NCBI GenBank assembly: GCA_964469735.1
Contig: CAYXYS010000036.1
Location: 1 to 5,919, forward strand
Direction: 5' to 3'
DNA: 5,919 nt
DNA from: JACOYH01 sp964469735
Lineage (GTDB): Bacteria > Patescibacteriota > Minisyncoccia > Minisyncoccales > MHMH01
Under the pieces are notes generated by a model. That model made no database searches, was not told the DNA's origin, and saw only the letters and a list, made by a program, of their open reading frames with translations. Both the position numbers and the translations under genes were made by a program. The stretch's first letter is position 1, and each line of letters opens with the position of its first letter. This document shows, in pieces, positions 1 through 4,778 of this stretch.

Positions 1-1
1 T

Positions 2-85
2 ATTAAAATAAAGAACAAGATTTTAAAATACGATGCCAGGCCGTTTACTGTAAATTCTTTAATTAAGGAAATGAAAAAAATATGA
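2..85 (+). CDS. 2-oxoacid:ferredoxin oxidoreductase alpha subunit, C-terminal end only (partial)
   Basis: This frame is open from the window edge to a TGA at 83-85 and encodes 27 residues. It includes the stretch ILKYDARPFTVNSLIKEM, which resembles the extreme C-terminus of KorA/PorA-type alpha subunits (a 'KYDGRPFT' type motif near the end). The alpha subunit pairs with the beta subunit to oxidise a 2-oxoacid to acyl-CoA and reduce ferredoxin in the cytoplasm. The stop overlaps the start of the beta-subunit gene as ATGA, so the two are probably translationally coupled and made in equal amounts. The identification rests on this short tail plus the neighbour; the substrate cannot be read from it. 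The rest of the gene lies upstream of the window. Confidence 0.75.
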   Translation: MKIKNKILKYDARPFTVNSLIKEMKKI

Positions 86-951
86 AGCCGCAAGACTTAG
101 CAACCAAAGAGGTTAATACTTGGTGCCCGGGGTGTCCTAACTTCGGCATTCTTCAGGCATCTCACCGGGCGCTTGCCGAACTGGTTAACGAAAAAAAGAT
201 ATCCCTTAAGGAAACAGTTTTGGTTTCCGGGATCGGCTGCAGTTCTAAAATTTACGATTACGTGAATCTGAACGCTTTTTACGGCATTCATGGAAGAGTT
301 TTGCCTGTCTGCCTGGGAATAAAATTAGGCAACCCCAAATTAACCGTTATAGGGCATGCTGGCGACGGCGACACTTACGCCGAGGGAATTTCTCATTTTA
401 TTCATAACTGCCGATACAATGCCGACGTTACCATGCTGGTTCACAATAATCAGGTTTTTTCTTTAACTACCGGGCAGGCCACTCCTACTACTGAAAAGGG
501 ATTTGTCGATGGTTCAACGCCGATGGGTGTAAAAGACGCGCCCATTAATCCCTTGGCCTTGGCCATAGAAGCCGGAGCCACTTTCGTCGCCAGGGGCTAC
601 GCTTTAAACGCGTCTCACTTGAAAGAATTAATTAAAAAAGCCGTAGAGCACAAAGGGTTTTCCTTTATTGACGTTCTACAGCCTTGCATTATTTTTCACA
701 AGCATTCCGTTCCCTATTTAAACAAAAACGTATACGAAATGAATGACCATGACGCCGGTAACCGCGAGTCGGCTCTTAAGAAAGCCGGGGAGTGGGATTA
801 TTCTTACAGCGAAGACAAAAAAGTGCCGATAGGGGTTTTCTATGAAACCCAAAAGCCGGTATTCGATGATCAATGGCCGCAGTTGAAAAATCCCTGGCAT
901 AAAGTTAAAAGAGACATAAATTGGCAAAATGCCGTCAAAGAATTTAAATAA
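82..951 (+). CDS. 2-oxoacid:ferredoxin oxidoreductase beta subunit (KorB/PorB type, thiamine diphosphate-binding)
   Basis: This 289-residue protein is a normal length for the beta subunit of two-subunit oxoacid:ferredoxin oxidoreductases. These cytoplasmic enzymes turn a 2-oxoacid plus CoA into acyl-CoA and CO2 and pass electrons to ferredoxin. C15 and C18 (WCPGC), C53 (GIGC) and C201 (QPC) match the four cysteines that hold the single [4Fe-4S] cluster in the Sulfolobus-type beta subunit. The thiamine diphosphate and Mg site is the GDGD motif at residues 94-97 with the following N122-N123 (HNNQVFSLT). The TGQATPTT motif at 130-137 is also typical. The start ATG overlaps the alpha stop (ATGA); AAGGAA at 65-70 may serve as a Shine-Dalgarno site with a rather long spacer. 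Substrate (pyruvate, 2-oxoglutarate or a broad range) cannot be decided from the beta subunit alone. All cofactor residues are present, so the enzyme looks functional. Confidence 0.93.
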   Translation: MKPQDLATKEVNTWCPGCPNFGILQASHRALAELVNEKKISLKETVLVSGIGCSSKIYDYVNLNAFYGIHGRVLPVCLGIKLGNPKLTVIGHAGDGDTYAEGISHFIHNCRYNADVTMLVHNNQVFSLTTGQATPTTEKGFVDGSTPMGVKDAPINPLALAIEAGATFVARGYALNASHLKELIKKAVEHKGFSFIDVLQPCIIFHKHSVPYLNKNVYEMNDHDAGNRESALKKAGEWDYSYSEDKKVPIGVFYETQKPVFDDQWPQLKNPWHKVKRDINWQNAVKEFK

Positions 952-1909
952 TAGGAAAATAGTTTGTTTGGGAGGCGGAAACGCCATGCCCAAAGCCGTT
1001 CTGGCGGGATTGAGGAAATATCCGGTCAGAATTTCGGCTGTTTCAGCTATGCTCGACAGCGGCGGCTCGGCGGGCAGGGAAAGAAAGGAATACCGGACCA
1101 AAATTTCTTTTGGCGATTTTCGACGGGCCGCTTTGGCTCTGGCCGGAGCTAAGAAAAAAAACATAGAAAGATTTGCTTATCGGTACGAAACCGGCCCTTT
1201 GGCCGGGCACGTGGTAGCCAATCTTTACTGTTCCGCTCTCGTTAACGGCAATAACAATATCGAAAAATCGGTCAATGAGCTGATAGAGGATATAAAAGAA
1301 GACTTGAATATTCCTCCCGAGTACAAGCTTATTCCAGCCACCTTGGATAATTCTCATTTGGCGGCTGAGCTGGAAAACGGAAAAATAGTTTTAGGGGAAG
1401 GCAACATAGACGTTCCAAGCCACAATGGCGAGCTGAAGATTAAGAAAGTTTTTTTGGTTCCCAGCGCCAAAGCTTATCCCGGAGCTTTGAAAGAAATAAA
1501 GAAAGCCGATCTTATAGTAATCGGACCCGGAGACCTTTATTCTTCCTTATCTCAGGTTTTATTGACCGAGGGCATGGCCGGTTCCATTAAAAAAAGCAGG
1601 GCCAAAAAAGTTTATATCTGCAACGCTATGACCAAGTACGGAGAAACCAACAGTTTTTCGGTTGCTGATTTTACCCGAGAAGTGGAAAAGATGCTGGCAG
1701 CCGACCTGGATTACGTCGTTTATAATACTTCCAAACCCTCCCAAGAAATTTTAAGAAAATATAAAAGGAAACATAAAGAACTTGTGTCGCCGGTTGAAAT
1801 AGATAAAGGCCTTCCGAAAGAGAAATTTATCGGAAGAAGCCTTCTTAAAAAAGACGCCCTGGAATACGATCCCAAAAAAGTTTCTCAAATTATAACTTCG
1901 TTAATATGA
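929..1909 (+). CDS. YvcK/CofD-like protein (gluconeogenesis factor family, UPF0052)
   Basis: The 326-residue protein belongs to the CofD/YvcK fold family. Visible motifs are the nucleotide-binding loop CLGGGNA (residues 13-19), LDSGGSAGR (42-50), GHVVANL (93-99), IGPGDLYSSL (198-207) and CNAMTKYGETN (231-241), in the order found in YvcK. YvcK of Firmicutes and actinobacteria binds UDP-GlcNAc and is needed for cell shape and envelope precursor supply on gluconeogenic carbon; no catalytic reaction is established for it. CofD itself is a 2-phospho-L-lactate transferase in F420 synthesis, but no other F420 gene is nearby, so a YvcK-like role is preferred. The second acidic residue of the usual DDGGSSG motif is Ser here. 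The ATG overlaps the end of the beta-subunit gene by 23 bases. It is the only good start before the glycine loop and has only a weak purine-rich upstream stretch. The gene ends in ATGA with the next gene. Confidence 0.85.
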   Translation: MPSKNLNNRKIVCLGGGNAMPKAVLAGLRKYPVRISAVSAMLDSGGSAGRERKEYRTKISFGDFRRAALALAGAKKKNIERFAYRYETGPLAGHVVANLYCSALVNGNNNIEKSVNELIEDIKEDLNIPPEYKLIPATLDNSHLAAELENGKIVLGEGNIDVPSHNGELKIKKVFLVPSAKAYPGALKEIKKADLIVIGPGDLYSSLSQVLLTEGMAGSIKKSRAKKVYICNAMTKYGETNSFSVADFTREVEKMLAADLDYVVYNTSKPSQEILRKYKRKHKELVSPVEIDKGLPKEKFIGRSLLKKDALEYDPKKVSQIITSLI

Positions 1910-2997
1910 AAGTTTCTCAAGCAGTAATTTTAGCCGGAGGGGAGAGTTCCCGTTTCTGGCCTCTAAATTACCAGCACAAATCTCTTTTTAAAATAAGAGG
2001 CAAGCCTTTAATTTGGCACGCGATCGAGGGATTGAAGAAATCAGGAATAAGCCATGCGGTCGTCGTGCAGGGACCCAAAAAAGACATTGAAAAAGAGTTA
2101 AAGCCTTATTTCTGTAAAGGATTAAAGATCGATTACGTCGTTCAGCCGAAACCCATTAGCACCGGAGACGCTCTTTGGCGGGCGAGAAAGCTGATAAGGG
2201 GGCCGTTTGTAATGCTGGGAGCGCATAAGGCGGACGTGGCATCTTATTTGCCGGCTCTTTTAAGTAAATTCAAAGGAAGAACCGTTCTTTCCGGCGTTAA
2301 GACCGAATCGCCGTGGGAGTTTGGAATATTAAAGTTTAAGGGAAAAGAAGTAGTCAAAATCATTGAGAATCCCAGAAAAGGAATGGAGCCGTCTGACATT
2401 AAAACCAGCGAAACATATATTTTCCCAAAGGAGATATTCAATTTCTACGGCACGACCACTAAAAAAGAAGATAGCTTGATAGACGCCGTTAATCTTCTTA
2501 TCGAAAAAGATGGAGCGGATTTGGTGGTTTTAAAGAAAAGTCCGATTTCTCTTAAATATCCTTGGAATGTTTTCGGGGCTATGGATGTTGTTTCAGATGT
2601 TAAAAAAACTATTTCCCCCAAAGCTTCTATCGGAAAAAACGTGGTTATTAAGGGAAAAGTATTTATTGGAGATAACACTGTTATCGGAGACAATACCGTC
2701 ATAAACGGTCCATGCTTTATAGGAAAGAATTGCAAGATAGGAGCAAGCAACGTTATGCGCGGTCCGGTNNNNNNNNNNNNNNNNNNNNNNNNNNNNNNNN
2801 NNNNNNNNNNNNNNNNNNNNNNNNNNNNNNNNNNNNNNNNNNNNNNNNNNNNNNNNNNNNNNNNNNNNCATTCGGGCACTATGCCCGGCGTTATTGTCGG
2901 ATCCGACTCTTTAGTGGGTCCCGGCACGCTGGTTTTTAAAAACATCGAAGACAGAGTTACTTTTTTCACCGAATTCAAAGGAATAATTAAAAAATGA
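1906..2997 (+). CDS. Sugar-phosphate nucleotidyltransferase with left-handed beta-helix C-terminus (GlmU-like), interrupted by a sequencing gap
   Basis: The N-terminal domain (about residues 1-225) is a nucleotidyltransferase. It has a variant signature LAGGESSRFWPL (9-20), Lys25, a base/sugar-site GDAL (87-90) and the late motif LKYPWNVF (216-223). From about residue 235, hexapeptide repeats of the (I/V)G(D/K)N type form a left-handed beta-helix, as in bifunctional UDP-GlcNAc/sugar-1-phosphate enzymes such as GlmU and archaeal relatives. These enzymes make NDP-sugars, often UDP-GlcNAc, for envelope glycans. One hundred N at 2769-2868 fall inside the helix. The frame resumes sensibly afterwards (HSGTMPGVIVG to the stop), so this is one gene; but the helix region seems too short, and the true protein is probably nearer 400 residues. 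The start has no Shine-Dalgarno site and overlaps the yvcK-like stop as ATGA, implying coupling. The usual metal-binding 'GD' is replaced by GAHKAD (105-110). Acetyltransferase activity cannot be judged because that region lies in the gap. Confidence 0.82.
   Translation: MKVSQAVILAGGESSRFWPLNYQHKSLFKIRGKPLIWHAIEGLKKSGISHAVVVQGPKKDIEKELKPYFCKGLKIDYVVQPKPISTGDALWRARKLIRGPFVMLGAHKADVASYLPALLSKFKGRTVLSGVKTESPWEFGILKFKGKEVVKIIENPRKGMEPSDIKTSETYIFPKEIFNFYGTTTKKEDSLIDAVNLLIEKDGADLVVLKKSPISLKYPWNVFGAMDVVSDVKKTISPKASIGKNVVIKGKVFIGDNTVIGDNTVINGPCFIGKNCKIGASNVMRGPXXXXXXXXXXXXXXXXXXXXXXXXXXXXXXXXXXHSGTMPGVIVGSDSLVGPGTLVFKNIEDRVTFFTEFKGIIKK
2769..2868. other. Assembly gap of exactly 100 N
   Basis: One hundred consecutive N interrupt the C-terminal beta-helix of the GlmU-like gene. 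Exactly 100 is the usual placeholder for a gap of unknown size, so the length should not be trusted. The reading frames on both sides agree at a length of 100, which only says the true gap is probably congruent to 1 modulo 3. Confidence 0.97.
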
Positions 2998-3914
2998 AAA
3001 AAGCAAAAGCCCTGGTCCTATTATCCGGCGGACTGGATTCAATTTTGGCAGCCGAACTTCTGAGAAGACAAGGCGCAGACGTTCAAGCTCTTTCTTTCAA
3101 GAGCTATTTTTTTAATGGCGAAGCCGCAAAAAAAGCGGCCCGCGATATGGATATTCCCTTGCGGGTGGCGGATTTTTCCGAGGAGCATTTGGAATTGGTA
3201 AAAAATCCGCCGCACGGTTTCGGCAAAGCGGCCAATCCCTGCATTGACTGCCACGCTTTAATGCTTAAAAAGGCCAAGGAAATCATGGAGAAAGAAGGAT
3301 TTGATTTTGTGGCTACCGGAGAAGTTTTGGGCGAGCGGCCCATGTCACAAAACAAGCAGTCTTTAGAAATTGTTCAAAGAGAATCTTCTTTGGGCGGCTA
3401 TCTGTTGAGGCCTTTGTCCGCTAAGCTCCTGCCGCCGACTATCCCGGAAGAAAAGGGGCTCGTAGACAGAGAAAAGCTTTTAGATATTTCCGGCCGCTCA
3501 AGAAAAAAGCAGATGGAGCTGGCCGAAATGTGGGGCATCAAAGACTATCCTTCTCCAGCCGGAGGCTGTCTTTTAACGGATCCCGGATTCGGACGGAGAC
3601 TCAGAGAGCTTCTGCAAATATATCCGGAATTTGACGGCAACGACGTTCAGCTTCTCAGAGTCGGCCGTCATTTCTGGGAATATAGCGCAAAAATTATTGT
3701 GGGGAGAGAAGAAAAGGAAAATAACGACATAAGGGGTTTGGCCCGGAAAGGGGATGTCTTGATTGAAATGAAAGACTATCCGGGGCCCTTAACGCTTGTC
3801 AGGAATTATTATTCGGGGGATGCCTTTAAGGCCGTAGAAAAAGCCAAGCAGCTTACCCGCGAATACTCGAAAAAGGCCGGTCTCGGGGCCGAGTTCCTTA
3901 TTGACAAAAGATAA
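2994..3914 (+). CDS. PP-loop ATPase, ThiI/MnmA-like tRNA thiolase with NFACT-R-like C-terminal domain
   Basis: This 306-residue protein opens with a PP-loop ATP-pyrophosphatase motif, LLSGGLDS (9-16), as in enzymes that adenylate a tRNA base before sulfur insertion. Residues 81-87 carry NPCIDCH and residues 188-193 carry PAGGCL; these give C83, C86 and C192, the only cysteines in the protein. A CxxC plus one distal Cys is the arrangement that holds an iron-sulfur cluster in TtuA and in archaeal ThiI, so an Fe-S-dependent thiolation is a reasonable inference. The last 90 residues or so (VGRHFWEY, IVGREEKENN, YPGPLTL) resemble the NFACT-R type RNA-binding module appended to many such proteins. 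No THUMP or rhodanese domain is present, so it is neither classical ThiI nor classical MnmA. The start overlaps the upstream stop as ATGA and has AAAGGAA at 2977-2983. The exact tRNA position modified is unknown. The 3' end contains the promoter of the next unit. Confidence 0.8.
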   Translation: MKKAKALVLLSGGLDSILAAELLRRQGADVQALSFKSYFFNGEAAKKAARDMDIPLRVADFSEEHLELVKNPPHGFGKAANPCIDCHALMLKKAKEIMEKEGFDFVATGEVLGERPMSQNKQSLEIVQRESSLGGYLLRPLSAKLLPPTIPEEKGLVDREKLLDISGRSRKKQMELAEMWGIKDYPSPAGGCLLTDPGFGRRLRELLQIYPEFDGNDVQLLRVGRHFWEYSAKIIVGREEKENNDIRGLARKGDVLIEMKDYPGPLTLVRNYYSGDAFKAVEKAKQLTREYSKKAGLGAEFLIDKR

Positions 3915-3928
3915 TTTTAATTTATAAT
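3901..3928 (+). promoter_or_regulatory. Consensus sigma70-type promoter for the small zinc-ribbon gene
   Basis: TTGACA at 3901-3906 and TATAAT at 3923-3928 are both perfect matches to the housekeeping -35 and -10 hexamers, separated by 16 bases (17 is optimal). Transcription would start near 3934-3936, giving a leader of about 24 bases before the ATG at 3959. The -35 lies inside the last codons of the PP-loop gene, and the -10 lies just after its stop. The near-perfect match, with a good Shine-Dalgarno site behind it and a terminator at the far end, makes this a convincing strong promoter rather than a chance AT-rich match. Confidence 0.82.
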
Positions 3929-3947
3929 AGAATATCTTTGAAAATAT

Positions 3948-3952
3948 GGAGG
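3948..3952 (+). promoter_or_regulatory. Strong Shine-Dalgarno site (GGAGG)
   Basis: GGAGG sits 6 bases before the ATG at 3959, ideal spacing. It is the best ribosome binding site in the window, where most other starts rely on ATGA overlap or have weak sites. It fixes the start and frame of the small zinc-ribbon gene. Confidence 0.8.
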
Positions 3953-3958
3953 ATTGAA

Positions 3959-4144
3959 ATGTCAGAAGCTTCATGGATGTGCCAGAATCCCAAGTGCGGG
4001 CTCATGTTCTAATGGAACAGGCAGATCGAGACAGCCTCTTACATCAAAGACGGAGAGCCGGTCGATAAACGCGTTCCCGGATACACCAGGCCCGACGGTT
4101 GCCCCGAATGCGGAGGCGACGAAGTCGATTCACTGGAGGGGTAA
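3959..4144 (+). pseudogene. Small zinc-ribbon protein gene interrupted by an in-frame TAA at codon 18
   Basis: The frame from ATG 3959 to TAA 4142-4144 spans 62 codons, with one internal TAA at 4010-4012. The first 17 codons end in CQNPKCGLMF. The frame after the stop opens with WNRQIETASYIKDG and holds CPEC at codons 48-51. Together CxxxxC and CxxC give four cysteines suited to a zinc ribbon; neither half alone would make one. Both halves are in one frame, so a single base change, not an indel, explains the break; TAC or TAT (Tyr) is one base away. A consensus promoter, GGAGG site and intrinsic terminator frame the gene. Among two-fold pyrimidine-ending codons, 11 of 14 end in C, unlike the neighbours, suggesting high expression or a different origin. 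Alternatives are a base-call error, a recent nonsense mutation, or stop readthrough. I do not recognise a named family; function is unknown. Confidence 0.68.
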
Positions 4145-4150
4145 ATTTGC

Positions 4151-4190
4151 AAAAGCTGGCGGAATAACCTGCCAGCTTTTTATTTTTTTA
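4151..4190 (+). terminator. Intrinsic (rho-independent) terminator after the small zinc-ribbon gene
   Basis: AAAAGCTGGC at 4151-4160 pairs perfectly with GCCAGCTTTT at 4171-4180. Two more pairs (a G-T wobble at 4161/4170 and a G-C at 4162/4169) extend the stem to 12 pairs with a 6-base loop, 4163-4168. A T-rich tract (TATTTTTTTA) follows directly. It begins 6 bases after the stop of the small gene and ends about 15 bases before tsaC, so it closes the small unit and should reduce transcription into tsaC. Confidence 0.9.
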
Positions 4191-4205
4191 ATTTTAAACT
4201 AAAAT

Positions 4206-4778
4206 ATGGTAATGATAAGCTTAAAATTAACAGAAGAAAGTTTCGAAGATATCTTAAAAAAAGCAGTTGAGGCTATAAAAGCGGGCGGAGTATTGGTTTG
4301 CCCGACTGATACGGTTTACGGATTAATATGCGATGCAGGGAATAAGGAAGCCGTAAAAAGGCTTTTTGAGATTAAGCGCAGAGATAAAAACAAACCGGTG
4401 CCCATTTTTGTCAAAGACATGAAAATGGCAAAGAAAATAGCTCGGATAGACAAGGAACAAGAATCATTTTTGAAAAAAGTATGGCCCGGAAAATTGACGG
4501 CGGTTTTAAAAAGCAAGAAAAGGGGAACCGTTGGCTTGAGGATTCCGGATTATAAGTTTGTCAACCGACTGCTGCTCAAGACCGGCAGGCCTCTTACGGG
4601 CACTTCTGCCAACGTTTCTGGAATCCCCGGTTCGACAAAAATAAAAGAAGTGATCAGCCAGTTTCAAGGCAGAAAAAACCAGCCGGACTTAATTATAAAC
4701 GCGGGCAATCTGAAAAAATCACAGGCTTCGACAGTCGTTGATTTAACCGTTTTGCCTCCTAAAATAATAAGACCATGA
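4206..4778 (+). CDS. tsaC: Threonylcarbamoyl-AMP synthase (TsaC/YrdC/Sua5 family)
   Basis: TsaC makes threonylcarbamoyl-AMP from threonine, bicarbonate and ATP, the first step of t6A37 synthesis on ANN-decoding tRNAs in the cytoplasm. The 190 residues match the short, YrdC-only form, without the Sua5 extension. Motifs in order: PTDTVYGL (33-40), KRRDKNKP (57-64), WPGKLT (93-98), LRIPD (111-115), TGTSANVSG (131-139) and STVVDL (175-180). The protein stops right after the conserved IIRP, because its TGA overlaps the tsaD start as ATGA. ATG 4206 and ATG 4212 are both possible starts; neither has a recognisable Shine-Dalgarno site. The gene starts just downstream of a strong terminator, so its own promoter, possibly a leaderless one (TAAAAT at 4200-4205 is suggestive but too close to ATG 4206 to be certain), or read-through must supply its transcript. 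Confidence 0.93.
   Translation: MVMISLKLTEESFEDILKKAVEAIKAGGVLVCPTDTVYGLICDAGNKEAVKRLFEIKRRDKNKPVPIFVKDMKMAKKIARIDKEQESFLKKVWPGKLTAVLKSKKRGTVGLRIPDYKFVNRLLLKTGRPLTGTSANVSGIPGSTKIKEVISQFQGRKNQPDLIINAGNLKKSQASTVVDLTVLPPKIIRP

Noticed and set aside
718..1164. Antisense open frame of 148 codons
   Set aside because: It lies wholly opposite the well-supported beta-subunit and YvcK-like genes, has no recognisable motif, and its residues mirror the sense codons. It is a shadow frame.
929..1909. F420-pathway 2-phospho-L-lactate transferase (CofD proper)
   Set aside because: The fold family is shared, but no other F420 gene is present, and the neighbouring nucleotidyltransferase and motif set favour the YvcK-like branch.
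2445..2978. Antisense open frame of 177 codons over the hexapeptide region
   Set aside because: It is opposite the repeat-rich beta-helix and is kept open partly by the N gap. Repetitive sense codons commonly leave the reverse strand open; no independent start signals or motifs are seen.
4010..4012. Codon reassignment, selenocysteine or pyrrolysine as the reason for the internal TAA
   Set aside because: TAA ends the beta-subunit gene and the PP-loop gene in this window, so it is not reassigned. Selenocysteine uses TGA and pyrrolysine uses TAG.
3954..4202. Uninterrupted 82-codon frame starting at TTG 3954 across the small-gene region
   Set aside because: It is in a different frame from the ATG fixed by GGAGG, runs through the terminator hairpin and T-tract, and lacks the paired-cysteine pattern. 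The frame from 3959, despite its stop, is far more protein-like.
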